The translations under genes and the position numbers were made by a program. From Lachnospiraceae bacterium (GTDB lineage: Bacteria > Bacillota > Clostridia > Lachnospirales > Lachnospiraceae), in NCBI GenBank assembly GCA_016291405.1, contig JAEEXG010000008.1, positions 1 to 64,000 of the forward strand: a DNA stretch of 64,000 nt, written 5' to 3'. Shown piece after piece: positions 50,455-60,698 of this stretch. A model generated the notes under the pieces. It ran no database searches, was not told where the DNA came from, and worked only from the letters and a program-made list of their open reading frames with translations. Each line of letters opens with the position of its first letter. The stretch's first letter is position 1.

Positions 50455-51603
50455 ATGATTTACATTGTTGAGATTAACGCAATCTGTCTTTTTATTTTGC
50501 TTTTTACCCTATCAAGCGTTTGCTCAAAATCCGAAAGACAGGTTTCAATCAGATATTACATCATGTGTATAGTATCTTCATTAGTGTGCATTATTGCGGA
50601 CATTTTCTTTCAGATTGTGGAAAACGGTTCGAACGGCACGCTTAGAATGGTGCCATACTTAAACTTCTTTATTAATCTGGTCTATTATCTTTTTGATGTG
50701 GCGTCCGGATACTTTTGGTTTATGTACGCAGAATACGCCATAGACGGAGCCGTAAAGAATAAAAAGATACTTAAATATATTGCGATAGCGCCGCTAATCA
50801 TTAACACTCTTCTTTGCATTATCTCCTTTAGAACCGGAACTTTGTTCTTTATAAATGCAGAGGGCAAATATGAAAGAGGACCTTTATTTATCGTAAATAC
50901 GGCATTTTGCTACATCTATGTAATATTTGCAAGCGTTCATGCTTTGATTAAGTCTTACACCACGCAAATATATTTTAAAAAGAGTGAGTACAGGATAATT
51001 TCAGCATACATTCTTTTCCCCTTTGTGCTTGGAATAATCCAGATTATTTTTCCGGATGTTCCGACGGTTTGTCTAGGCATGGCAATTCCCATCATGTTTG
51101 TGCACATTAAGATTCAGGACCTTCAGATATCAACCGATTACTTAACAAACATGAATAACAGAAATCAATTGATCCGTTTCCTTACAAACAAAATAAGAAA
51201 CGGCACCACAAATCTTTACGTGTTCATGATGGATATCGATAAGTTTAAGCATATTAACGATACCTACGGCCACACGGAAGGCGATAAGGCTTTAATAAGT
51301 GTGGCCGATAAGCTAAAAGAGGTTGCAAGGCAGTACGGAGGCATCATAGCGAGGTACGGAGGAGATGAATTTACCTTTGCAACAGAGCTTATGGATGAAA
51401 ACTACGTAAACGAGATTAAGGCTTTGATTAAAACAAAGATGGAAGAAGCATCGCTGAATCACACCTTTAAAATCGGAATGAGTGTGGGATGTGCAAAATA
51501 CGAAAAAGGAATGAAGCTTGTTGAAATAATATCTGCGGCAGACAAAATGCTTTATGAAGAAAAACGAGCAAGAAAAGCAAAAGAAGCAGAGGATGCAAGA
51601 TAG
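50455..51603 (+). CDS. Membrane GGDEF diguanylate cyclase
   Basis: N-terminal TM segments; DIDKFKHINDTYGHTEGD...IARYGGDEFTFA. Confidence 0.92.
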   Translation: MIYIVEINAICLFILLFTLSSVCSKSERQVSIRYYIMCIVSSLVCIIADIFFQIVENGSNGTLRMVPYLNFFINLVYYLFDVASGYFWFMYAEYAIDGAVKNKKILKYIAIAPLIINTLLCIISFRTGTLFFINAEGKYERGPLFIVNTAFCYIYVIFASVHALIKSYTTQIYFKKSEYRIISAYILFPFVLGIIQIIFPDVPTVCLGMAIPIMFVHIKIQDLQISTDYLTNMNNRNQLIRFLTNKIRNGTTNLYVFMMDIDKFKHINDTYGHTEGDKALISVADKLKEVARQYGGIIARYGGDEFTFATELMDENYVNEIKALIKTKMEEASLNHTFKIGMSVGCAKYEKGMKLVEIISAADKMLYEEKRARKAKEAEDAR

Positions 51604-51606
51604 CAA

Positions 51607-51645
51607 TAAAAAAGGGAAAGCTAAATGCTTTCCCTTAATTTTATA
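51607..51645. terminator. Bidirectional terminator between convergent genes
   Basis: AAGGGAAAGCTAAATGCTTTCCCTTAATTTT. Confidence 0.75.
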
Positions 51646-52033
51646 CTGTTAAACTCATAGCGCTTAGATTCTGCTTTAAAAATTCAATTTCTGATTCTAT
51701 GTAAGTACGCTCGCCGTTTGAAAGATTCTTATCGTTTGCTTTCGAAGCAAGTGTGGTACATTTCTCTATAAGGTTTGAGGCTCTTACCGAGTCGCTAAAG
51801 TCTTCTTTACTCTTAAGGTTGTTCTTAAAATATGTTGCGCTGTGTCCTAAATCTTTTACTTCGTTTAAAACTCTTGAAGATATCATTACAGATACCGCAG
51901 GTGTTTTATCTATAGGTTTAACTTTAGAAGGCTCCTTTTCCGGCTTTACTTCCTTGGGAGCTTCGTTTACAGATTTGGTGTCACCGACAGCATATTGTAA
52001 AACATTTCCCGAGCTACTAACAGATGTAGTCAT
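51641..52033 (-). CDS. Hypothetical protein with flagellin-like C-terminal motif
   Basis: MTTSVSSSGNVLQYAVGD...LIEKCTTLASKANDKNLSNGERTYIESEIEFLKQNL; RBS aaagggga; start 52033. Confidence 0.65.
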   Translation of the reverse strand: MTTSVSSSGNVLQYAVGDTKSVNEAPKEVKPEKEPSKVKPIDKTPAVSVMISSRVLNEVKDLGHSATYFKNNLKSKEDFSDSVRASNLIEKCTTLASKANDKNLSNGERTYIESEIEFLKQNLSAMSLTV

Positions 52034-52086
52034 ATGTCTTTTCCCCTTTAACATACAAAAACAAGTTTTACACGTTTACAATGCAT

Positions 52087-52115
52087 ATATCGGTTTATTT
52101 ATATTGAAAGTTTAG
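52087..52115 (-). promoter_or_regulatory. Sigma-28/SigD-like promoter
   Basis: Minus strand CTAAA-N17-CCGATAT upstream of the flagellin-like ORF. Confidence 0.55.
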
Positions 52116-52232
52116 CATAAAATTTCAAAATGGCAACACTTTTTTGCCAAAAATGACCGAAAAAGTGCATTTTTTTGCCCTATTGGGCGAAAAAGTATAA
52201 GATTTATACCTTAAATATGGTAAGACAACGAT

Positions 52233-53186
52233 TTAAATGTAACCAAAAGTTCTCAGAATAAAGAGCCAGAATGTTAGTGTAAAAGAACTTAAAAGTGTGG
52301 TCACCATAACGGAAGCGCAGGATAAATGTCCGTCGTGTCCCATGTTCTTTGCCATTATAAATGAGCTGCTTGTGGTGGCTGTTCCAAGCATGATAAGGGC
52401 CGCCACAATCTTTTCATCCCTGAATCCAAGAAGTACGCACACAGGTAAAAACAATAGGCAAAACAGTATCAACTTATTAAAGATAACGAGTGATAGGGCG
52501 CGAGAGTTTTCTTTTATATTTGAAAACTCAAAGGATGCGCCGAGTCCTATTAAGGCTAAGGGTGAAGCTACATTTGCAAGGTATGATACCGATTTATCAA
52601 CAATCTTTGGCATTTCAAAGGGAAGGAGTGTAAATAAAAATCCTGCCAAAATACCAAGGATAATAGGATTTGTCACAAGGTTAAAGAGGGTCTTTTTAAT
52701 TGTCTCCTTAAAGCTTTGATTTAAATTGGTTTCTTTGGACGTTAAAGACAAAAGAATAACGGAAACAATGTTGTAGATTGGAACGGAACCTATTATCATA
52801 AGGGATACCATGGCTACGTTATCGTAGACATTTGTCATAAATGCGATGCCAAGGGTAGCGGCGGCACTTCTGAAAGAAGCCTGGATGAACTCGCCCTTGT
52901 CGCAGGATTTGCAAAAAATCTTTGCAAGTAATGCACTTATTAAGATACTTAAAACAGTGCTTAGCATGCAAAAGAGCACAAAGGTTGAATCCCAGATATT
53001 TACAAAGTCCTGTTTTGACAAATCGTAAAAAAGCAATGCCGGTAAGAATACTCTGAAAACCAGCTTGTTTATGCCGTTTGCCACAGGCTCGTTTATTAAG
53101 TTAATGCGCTTTAGAATGTAGCCAAGCACCATCACAATAAAAATCGGAAGGGTGGCGTTTAAAGAAAATATAAGATTATCAAGCAT
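52233..53186 (-). CDS. AEC-family (auxin efflux carrier-like) transporter
   Basis: 317 aa multi-TM; LGYILKRINLINEPVANGINKLVFRVFLPALLF. Confidence 0.88.
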   Translation of the reverse strand: MLDNLIFSLNATLPIFIVMVLGYILKRINLINEPVANGINKLVFRVFLPALLFYDLSKQDFVNIWDSTFVLFCMLSTVLSILISALLAKIFCKSCDKGEFIQASFRSAAATLGIAFMTNVYDNVAMVSLMIIGSVPIYNIVSVILLSLTSKETNLNQSFKETIKKTLFNLVTNPIILGILAGFLFTLLPFEMPKIVDKSVSYLANVASPLALIGLGASFEFSNIKENSRALSLVIFNKLILFCLLFLPVCVLLGFRDEKIVAALIMLGTATTSSSFIMAKNMGHDGHLSCASVMVTTLLSSFTLTFWLFILRTFGYI

Positions 53187-53308
53187 TTTTATCTCCTATT
53201 GCTTCAAGGGCATTATAGCACTTTACATTGGAAAAGTTCTTACTAATTTTTAACAATCATATGATAGAATGACAATGATTTTTAGTGATTTATTATCTCG
53301 GAGAAAAC

Positions 53309-55525
53309 ATGATTACAGTTTTAATTTATGTAGTACCGTTAATTATTTCGGTATTTTCTTTATGGATATTGCTTGTTACGACGGAAGAGCAAAAGAATAC
53401 ATACCATGCACTTTTGTTTATAACTGTATTCTTTGTTAACCTGTCGTATTTTTGTGTTGCCATTTCAAAGTCCACGGACGATGCGCTCCTAGCCACTAAG
53501 TTTACTTATTTTAGCGGCACTTTCTTAATGCTTTTCATTATTAAATGCATGCTTCAGATTTGTAACATTAAGGTTAAGCACATTTGGTTTGTGCCCTTAG
53601 TGCTTCTTAACATGGAAATAATGATTTCCGTTTTTACCGCAGGTTACACCCCTTGGCACTATATTTCAGCGGTTCGCGCCGAAGAAAATGGGGTTGTGTA
53701 CCTTGCGAAGGTGTATGGACCGCATCATACTCTTTACACCGTGACCCTTATAATCAGCATGTTAATTCCTATGGCAATAGTTATCTGGGCCTTTATAAAC
53801 AGAAAGAAAGTTTCCTGGATATATGCGCTTTTACTTGCTTTAATGGAACTATTGACCGTTGTCATATATTTCGGTGAAAGATATGTGGGCTTAAGAGCGG
53901 AGTTTCTTCCTTATGCCTATGCTTTTGATGAAATAGTTATTCTATACATTTTAAAGCGAGCCGCCATATATGATGTTAACGCAAACGTAGAGCTTTCTTT
54001 TGCCAATACGGACGACCACGGATATGTTATTCTAAGTGCCACAAGAAAGTATATGGGAAGCGACGAAGTGGCAAGGATGTACTTCCCCGAAGTAAACAAC
54101 CTTGAAATAGACTGCGAAATTAAAGACCCGTTCCTTAGAGATGAATTCGGAGACTGGATTTTAGAATCCCGTGAACATTCCGTTCCTCCTAAACTTTATG
54201 AAAGATGCGGAGACATCGTAAAGGTTACGGTAAGGCCTTTCTATGCAAAGGACGGAAGGAAAAACCTTGGCTTTATTTTGCAGATTGTTGATGACAGCGA
54301 GACTCAAAAATATATTTCAAGGCTTAAAGAAAGCAAGGAATTTGCGGAAGACATGGCCAAGAGAGCAGATGCCGCAAACAAGTCAAAGAGCGAATTTCTG
54401 GCAGGTATTTCTCATGAAATAAGAACACCCATCAATGCGGTTTTGGGCTTTGATGAAATGATAATAAGAGAGTCAACGGAAGAAAAGATTAAAAACTACG
54501 CCGTTGATATAAAGAAATCGGGCACCACCATGCTTGGGCTTATTAACGACCTTTTGGATTTATCAAAGATAGAGTCCGGTAAAATGGAGCTTGTGCCCAC
54601 AAACTTTAATCTTGTGGTGCTTTTAAACGAAGTAATCAATATGACAAGCGTTCGCGCCCAGGATAAGGGGCTTGACTTTAAGATTGAGATAGATAATAGT
54701 ATTCCTAAGAATCTTTACGGCGATGAGGTAAGGCTTAAACAGATTATGGTAAATATTCTTACCAATGCCGTTAAGTATACAGAGACCGGTACTGTTACCC
54801 TTATTATGAATTACAGGAAGGTTTCTTTGGACAAGATTAACTTATACGTGGCTGTTGCCGACACCGGTATCGGCATGAAAGAAGATACCATAAAGCAGCT
54901 TTTTGAGCCTTATCAAAGAATTGATGAAGTAAAGAATCGATATATTGAAGGCACGGGCCTTGGAATGTCCATTACTCATAAGCTTTTGGCGCTTATGAAT
55001 TCTAACCTTGATGTAATGAGCGTTTACGGGGAAGGCTCGCGGTTTTCTTTTGAAGTAGAGCTTTCGGTTGTAGGAGATGAAGTAATCGGAAATCTTGAAG
55101 ACAGCTTTAGAGAGCTTCACGAAAGCTTAAAGGAGTACAAGGCTTCTTTTACAGCGCCGGATGCTCAGGTTTTGATAGTTGACGATACTAAGGTTAATAT
55201 AAAGATATTCAAGGGACTTTTAAAGCATACCCTTGTTAAAATCGATGAAGCCCTTTCCGGTATGGAAGCTATAGAATTGACCCGTCTTAAAAAGTATGAT
55301 GTAATTTTTATCGATCACATGATGCCGAATATGGACGGAATCGAGACTTTCAGAGCAATTAAGTCTGAAGAAGATAACTTAAATCACTACACGCCCATGA
55401 TTATGCTTACTGCAAATGTTTCTTCAAACTCAAGGGAATATTATAGTTCCGTCGGATTTGATGACTTCATGGGAAAGCCTATCGACCCCATTTTACTTGA
55501 GGCTATGCTAAAAAGATTTTTATAG
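53309..55525 (+). CDS. Hybrid sensor histidine kinase (7TM N-term, HisKA, HATPase, REC)
   Basis: SEFLAGISHEIRTPINAVLGFDEM; GTGLGMSITHKLL; VLIVDDTKVNIKIFKGLL...FIDHMMPNMDGIE; ATG 53309. Confidence 0.92.
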   Translation: MITVLIYVVPLIISVFSLWILLVTTEEQKNTYHALLFITVFFVNLSYFCVAISKSTDDALLATKFTYFSGTFLMLFIIKCMLQICNIKVKHIWFVPLVLLNMEIMISVFTAGYTPWHYISAVRAEENGVVYLAKVYGPHHTLYTVTLIISMLIPMAIVIWAFINRKKVSWIYALLLALMELLTVVIYFGERYVGLRAEFLPYAYAFDEIVILYILKRAAIYDVNANVELSFANTDDHGYVILSATRKYMGSDEVARMYFPEVNNLEIDCEIKDPFLRDEFGDWILESREHSVPPKLYERCGDIVKVTVRPFYAKDGRKNLGFILQIVDDSETQKYISRLKESKEFAEDMAKRADAANKSKSEFLAGISHEIRTPINAVLGFDEMIIRESTEEKIKNYAVDIKKSGTTMLGLINDLLDLSKIESGKMELVPTNFNLVVLLNEVINMTSVRAQDKGLDFKIEIDNSIPKNLYGDEVRLKQIMVNILTNAVKYTETGTVTLIMNYRKVSLDKINLYVAVADTGIGMKEDTIKQLFEPYQRIDEVKNRYIEGTGLGMSITHKLLALMNSNLDVMSVYGEGSRFSFEVELSVVGDEVIGNLEDSFRELHESLKEYKASFTAPDAQVLIVDDTKVNIKIFKGLLKHTLVKIDEALSGMEAIELTRLKKYDVIFIDHMMPNMDGIETFRAIKSEEDNLNHYTPMIMLTANVSSNSREYYSSVGFDDFMGKPIDPILLEAMLKRFL

Positions 55526-55535
55526 GAAAACGGTT

Positions 55536-56636
55536 ATGGAAAAAAACGAAATATTGAGAATTTACGGTACGGATTATAAGGAAATGACAAAGACGCTCCT
55601 TAACGAGGCGCGTCTTTTTGAGCGCATTAAAAAGGGCGCAAGAATAGGAATTAAGCCAAATTTAATGGCTCCCGTTCCCGCTGACTTTGGCGCCACCACC
55701 CACCCTGAAGTAGTTGCGGGAATTATTGAGCACTTACAGGAGCATGGCTTTAACGACATTAGAATCATCGAAGGCTCATGGGTTGGCGATAAAACCGAAA
55801 TGAGCTTTGAATATTGCGGATACAATAACTTAAAGGATACTTACGGCATTACCCTAGTGGACACTCAAAAGGAATCTGCCTATGAAACCGGAAACGGTGA
55901 TATTAAGGTAAACGTTTGTAAGTGTATGCAGGATGTGGACTTCCTTATTAACGTGCCTGTAATAAAGGGCCACTGCCAGACAAACATTACTTGCGCCCTT
56001 AAAAATATGAAGGGCCTTATTCCTAACTCAGAAAAGAGAAGATTTCATTCAATGGGGCTTCACGAGCCTATTGCCATCCTTAATTCCTGCCTTAAGCAGG
56101 ATTTTATCGTGGTTGACCACATCTGCGGCGACTTAGATTCAGAAGGCGGCGGAAACCCTTATCATACAGACTGTGTCATGGCAGCAGTAGACCCTGTTTT
56201 ACTTGATGCCTATGTATGTAAGCTTCTAGGCTATGAAGTGTCTGATGTTCCATACATCGGCCTTTCCGAAAAGGCAGGTGTGGGATGTGCTGATCTATCC
56301 ACATTAAAGATGCACACTATCGGCGGAGACGGCGTTGAAAAAGACGAAGTTTTACCAGTTTCTCACAGAATCATAAAGCTTAAAGACTTTGCAAAGGACG
56401 TTGATACCTGTTCTGCATGTTACGAAAGCTTAATGGAAGCCCTTGAACGCCTCCAAGACGAAGGATTGCTTGAAAAGTTTAATTCAAAGATTATGATCGG
56501 CCAGGGAAACCGCGGACAAATCGGCGAATACGGAATCGGTAACTGCACAAGCAAGTTTAAACACTACATTAAAGGTTGCCCTCCCGAGAGCGATGATATT
56601 TACGAAGGCATCAAGGGGTGGATTGAAGAGCAATAA
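55536..56636 (+). CDS. DUF362-domain protein
   Basis: IGIKPNLMAPVPADFGATTHPEVVAGIIEHL, VPVIKGHCQTNITCALKNMKGLIP. Confidence 0.85.
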   Translation: MEKNEILRIYGTDYKEMTKTLLNEARLFERIKKGARIGIKPNLMAPVPADFGATTHPEVVAGIIEHLQEHGFNDIRIIEGSWVGDKTEMSFEYCGYNNLKDTYGITLVDTQKESAYETGNGDIKVNVCKCMQDVDFLINVPVIKGHCQTNITCALKNMKGLIPNSEKRRFHSMGLHEPIAILNSCLKQDFIVVDHICGDLDSEGGGNPYHTDCVMAAVDPVLLDAYVCKLLGYEVSDVPYIGLSEKAGVGCADLSTLKMHTIGGDGVEKDEVLPVSHRIIKLKDFAKDVDTCSACYESLMEALERLQDEGLLEKFNSKIMIGQGNRGQIGEYGIGNCTSKFKHYIKGCPPESDDIYEGIKGWIEEQ

Positions 56637-56691
56637 TAGTGGCCCATGGACGTAACAAAGAACGTTTAAAAGCACTGCAAAGGGAGAAACG

Positions 56692-58128
56692 ATGGGAAAG
56701 AACAGACGTATACTAATTGGAATAATAATCGTAACGACAGTCTTTTTTGCATGCGGTTGTTCATTTAAAGCCGATGAAGTAAATCCTGACAATGCCTTAA
56801 TAAGTGAGACTTCGGTTGATGAAAACCTAGAAGCCGAAAGCAAGCCGAAGTTAGATACCTCGCTTCCTTTTGACGAACTGTTTAAAGAATACGCATCTTC
56901 ACTTGGCGAGACTTATGACTACGGAATTACTTATGCGTATATATCGAATATGAAAGATGGTATCGGCGAAAGTGATAAAGCTGCCATCGCAGAGTTCTTA
57001 AGCAAAGAAGAAAACTCTTACATTCTTGATTTTACCCTCCCCTTAACGGAAGATATTTTTGTGTCAGAAGAAACCGCTCAGCTCACAAAGGATACGGCAA
57101 GAGCATTTGCAGACTATATTCTTGATACTTACGGGGAGGAAGAATTAAAGAAGCTAACCAAATCGAGCGTTAGGGACGAAGAAAAAACACGCCTTAAAAA
57201 TGAATGGCTTAAAACAATCGGAGTGCCTGTAGAGTATACGCCGGCTGCATCGTTTTTCTTTGTAAATAATGAGTCGGAGGATAGGGCTAAATATCCGTAC
57301 TATATCGAAAGTGAAACCTATGACCTGTTCATAGCAACGGAAGATGTTGTGGTGGGGGGGTACAGTGAACTTTTTAAAACATATGAAAAGACAAGCGAGT
57401 ACTGGGAGGAAGATTTAAAAGACGCAAGGGAAAAGTACTTTGGCTTTGACAAAGAAGTTCCGAGAGTAAAAATGTATACTTGCTTTTCCGAAGGTGATTC
57501 CAAGGGAGAAATTCTCGATGCAGAGTATTGGGATAAAAAGATTCGCCTGTTTCGTAATTTCGATGTTGCAACAGAACTTTTCTTACATGAATACACTCAC
57601 CATTTGCAGTTTTCTTCAAATATAAACGCGATGCTTATAAGGCGTGAAACTATCAGCGCAATGGACGAAGGCTACGCGGTGGAATTTGACAACTATGAAT
57701 ACGAAAGGCATGCTTACAATAAGTTTCTTGAAAGCGAAGAACTCGAGTATAGAAATCTTTGGAGCGAAGAAACCGGGCAGTATGACTTTGCCATGTACAA
57801 CGACATGCTTGCTTATTGCGAAGACACAGTGAGTGGTATAGAGTATTACAGCGTATCCCAGACCATGGAAACCACCGGCCCTGGAATTAAGCCATACACC
57901 AAACTTTCCTATCATATGTTAGGTAGCTTTATACATTACTTAAAGCTTACAAAGGGCGAAGAAACCGTTATGGAAGCCTTTGCCGAACCTGAAAAGTTTG
58001 AGGCGCTTTTTGAAGGAGACTACGAGGCGACTTACAAGGCCTGGAGAGAGTGGCTCTATGAAAGAGTGCATTCTGATGAAGAAACCTTGAACAAAATATT
58101 GTTTCATGCCAATGGGAATAATGCTTGA
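56692..58128 (+). CDS. Lipoprotein with HEXXH metallopeptidase motif
   Basis: Lipobox VFFACGCSFK; ATELFLHEYTHHLQFSS, downstream MDEGYAVEF. Confidence 0.75.
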   Translation: MGKNRRILIGIIIVTTVFFACGCSFKADEVNPDNALISETSVDENLEAESKPKLDTSLPFDELFKEYASSLGETYDYGITYAYISNMKDGIGESDKAAIAEFLSKEENSYILDFTLPLTEDIFVSEETAQLTKDTARAFADYILDTYGEEELKKLTKSSVRDEEKTRLKNEWLKTIGVPVEYTPAASFFFVNNESEDRAKYPYYIESETYDLFIATEDVVVGGYSELFKTYEKTSEYWEEDLKDAREKYFGFDKEVPRVKMYTCFSEGDSKGEILDAEYWDKKIRLFRNFDVATELFLHEYTHHLQFSSNINAMLIRRETISAMDEGYAVEFDNYEYERHAYNKFLESEELEYRNLWSEETGQYDFAMYNDMLAYCEDTVSGIEYYSVSQTMETTGPGIKPYTKLSYHMLGSFIHYLKLTKGEETVMEAFAEPEKFEALFEGDYEATYKAWREWLYERVHSDEETLNKILFHANGNNA

Positions 58129-58178
58129 GTAAATAATCATAGATTACTTCTTGTAAATGACTACAATTATACTAAGAA

Positions 58179-58207
58179 AAGGGCTGCGGTATTCCGCAGC
58201 TTTTTAT
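58179..58207 (+). terminator. Intrinsic terminator
   Basis: GGGCTGCGGTATTCCGCAGCTTTTT. Confidence 0.85.
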
Positions 58208-58350
58208 ATATTTACAAAAGCCCCCTTTTTGTGTATATTTTGTTATGTGCTGCTCGAAATAACGAGCAAATCGATTGTGGCAGCCCGTATGCGGGTTGGC
58301 AAAATCCCCATTTTTTAAAATGTAACAAGGCGTAAAGGAGGTAAAACAGA

Positions 58351-58379
58351 TTGACGATATAGGATATATCCTATATACT
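58351..58379 (+). promoter_or_regulatory. Promoter with perfect 20-bp palindromic operator
   Basis: TTGACG-N17-TATACT; ATATAGGATATATCCTATAT (58357-58376) is its own reverse complement. Confidence 0.75.
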
Positions 58380-58396
58380 AATAATCGACAAGACAA

Positions 58397-58477
58397 ATGA
58401 AGTTTCAAGTAGAGTTTTATGAGAAAGAGAGTAAGGAGCAACCGGCCATAGAAGGGAGAAATCATAATGAGCACTAG
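58397..58477 (+). pseudogene. N-terminal remnant of a HigB/RelE-type toxin
   Basis: MKFQVEFYEKESKEQPAIEGRNHNEH*, 26 aa; first ~19 aa look like the start of a HigB-like toxin, then joins the antitoxin RBS. Confidence 0.55.
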
Positions 58478-58766
58478 ATTTGACGACTTTTTGGAAGAGC
58501 AATTAAAGGATGATGAGTTCAGAAAAGAATTTGAAGCCCTTCAACCGGAACATGCAGTTATTCAGGCGATAATAGATGCAAGAAAAGAGTCAGGGCTTAC
58601 GCAAAAGGAACTGGCTGAGAAAACAGGAATTGCACAGGGGGATATCAGCAAAATTGAGAAAGGCTTGGCTAATCCTTCGCTTAAAACGCTTAAACGACTT
58701 GCCCTTGGTATGGGCAAAGTGCTAAAAATCGAGTTTGTATCTATAGAAAACACCATAAAGGGATAG
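58467..58766 (+). CDS. HigA-like XRE-family antitoxin (orphan)
   Basis: EHAVIQAIIDARKESGLTQKELAEKTGIAQGDISKIEKGLANPSLKTLKRLALGMGKVLKIEF. Confidence 0.88.
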   Translation: MSTRFDDFLEEQLKDDEFRKEFEALQPEHAVIQAIIDARKESGLTQKELAEKTGIAQGDISKIEKGLANPSLKTLKRLALGMGKVLKIEFVSIENTIKG

Positions 58767-58855
58767 TGGCTTAATTGCGCCATCCTCTTTACTTTTTCAA
58801 AAAAATGATTTAGCATATTAAAAGTGTGTAGTAAACAAAGAAAAGGAGTAGCATT

Positions 58856-60520
58856 ATGAATCTTTCACCACTTCAGAAAGCTAGATATGAATATCAGCCC
58901 AAGCTTCCCGGAATGCTTAAGGCAGGTATCAAAGAAATCAGCGTTAAAGTAGGATCTGCTACAACAAGCGTTGCAGATCAGGATAAAATTAAAGCTCTTT
59001 TCCCTAACACTTACGGAAAAGAAGAAATTACATTTGTAAAGGGTAACAACACCGCAGCTTCCAAGAAGCAGGTAGTTGGTGTAATCCTTTCAGGCGGACA
59101 GGCACCCGGCGGACACAACGTTGTTTGCGGTCTTTATGATGCATTAAAGGCAACAGATAAGAACAACGTTCTTTTAGGATTCAAGGGCGGCCCCAGCGGA
59201 CTTTTGGATGACGATTATATCGAATTTACAGATTCTTTCATCGATGAATACAGAAACACAGGTGGTTTTGATATCATCGGTTCAGGAAGAACAAAGCTTG
59301 AAACAACAGAACAGTTTAAGGTTGTTACAGAAGTAGCTAAGAAGCACGGACTTACTGCTATCGTTATCATCGGCGGCGACGATTCAAACACCAACGCAGC
59401 AGTTTTGGCTGAATACATGGCAGCAAACAACACAGGCGTACAGGTTATCGGATGCCCTAAGACAATCGACGGTGACTTAAAGAACGAAGATATCGAAGCA
59501 TCATTCGGTTTTGATACAGCAACAAAGACATACTCAGAGTTAATCGGTAACATCGAAAGAGACTCTAACTCAGCTAAGAAGTACTGGCACTTCATTAAGG
59601 TTATGGGACGTTCCGCTTCCCACGTAGCACTTGAATGTGCTCTTGAGACACAGCCTAACATCTGCCTTATCGGTGAAGAAGTTGCAGCAAAGAAGATGTC
59701 ACTTGCTCAGATCGCAGGTCAGATTGCTGACTCTGTTGAAAAGAGAGGAAATGCAGGAAGCAACTTTGGTGTAGCTATTATCCCTGAAGGTATTGTTGAA
59801 TTCGTTCCCGAATTCTCAGTACTTATTGCAGAAATCAACGAACTCTTGGCAGGAAAGAAAACAGAAGAATTTAACAATCTTCCTGACTGGGCTGCTAAGT
59901 ACGATTTCATTAAGAAAGGTCTTACAAAGGAATCATTTGCAGTATTTGATATCCTTCCCGAAGCAATTCAGAAGCAGCTCTTCTTAGAAAGAGACCCTCA
60001 CGGAAACGTACAGGTTTCTTTGATTGAATCTGAAAAGCTCTTCTCAGAACTTGTTAAGGCTGAACTTGATAAGAGAAAGAAAGCAGGCACTTACAAGGGT
60101 AAGTTTGCAGCACAGCATCACTTCTTTGGTTATGAAGGAAGATGTGCATTCCCTTCAAACTTCGATGCAGACTACTGCTACTCACTTGGATACAATGCAT
60201 TCATGCTTATCTCTTACGGTTATACAGGATACCTTTCAAAGGTTTCAAACCTTGCTAAGCCCGCTGATGAATGGGTTGCAGGTGGTATGCCTATCACAAA
60301 GATGATGAACATCGAAAGAAGAAACGGTGAAGACAAGCCCGTTATCAGAAAGGCACTTGTTGAACTTGATGGCAAGCCTTTCAAGTACTTTGCAGCAAAC
60401 AGAGATAAGTGGGCAGTTGAAACTGCATTCACATATCCCGGTGCTATTCAGTACTACGGACCCGCTTCCGTATGTGACCTTACCACAAGAACACTTGCTC
60501 TTGAAAAAGGACAGATGTAG
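58856..60520 (+). CDS. pfp: Diphosphate-fructose-6-phosphate 1-phosphotransferase
   Basis: 554 aa; [48 protein letters not shown]. Confidence 0.93.
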   Translation: MNLSPLQKARYEYQPKLPGMLKAGIKEISVKVGSATTSVADQDKIKALFPNTYGKEEITFVKGNNTAASKKQVVGVILSGGQAPGGHNVVCGLYDALKATDKNNVLLGFKGGPSGLLDDDYIEFTDSFIDEYRNTGGFDIIGSGRTKLETTEQFKVVTEVAKKHGLTAIVIIGGDDSNTNAAVLAEYMAANNTGVQVIGCPKTIDGDLKNEDIEASFGFDTATKTYSELIGNIERDSNSAKKYWHFIKVMGRSASHVALECALETQPNICLIGEEVAAKKMSLAQIAGQIADSVEKRGNAGSNFGVAIIPEGIVEFVPEFSVLIAEINELLAGKKTEEFNNLPDWAAKYDFIKKGLTKESFAVFDILPEAIQKQLFLERDPHGNVQVSLIESEKLFSELVKAELDKRKKAGTYKGKFAAQHHFFGYEGRCAFPSNFDADYCYSLGYNAFMLISYGYTGYLSKVSNLAKPADEWVAGGMPITKMMNIERRNGEDKPVIRKALVELDGKPFKYFAANRDKWAVETAFTYPGAIQYYGPASVCDLTTRTLALEKGQM

Positions 60521-60550
60521 TAGTTAAGGACATAAAAAATAATACATATT

Positions 60551-60596
60551 GTAGCGACTTCATAAAAAAATATGGAGTCGCTATTTTTTTGTGAAT
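60551..60596 (+). terminator. Intrinsic terminator after pfp
   Basis: AGCGACTTCATAAAAAAATATGGAGTCGCTATTTTTTT. Confidence 0.8.
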
Positions 60597-60698
60597 CATT
60601 ATGGTGTATAATGGGTTACATAAAGTGGGATACTAGTGTTACGAATGGCATTTGGTCAACTTCGAATATACCCAAAAGTACTCAGAGGGAGGGGCGCC

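Noticed and set aside
58172-58474. Minus-strand 100-aa ORF opposite the antitoxin promoter
   Set aside because: Covers the terminator, hairpins and promoter of the plus-strand module; no RBS or domain support.
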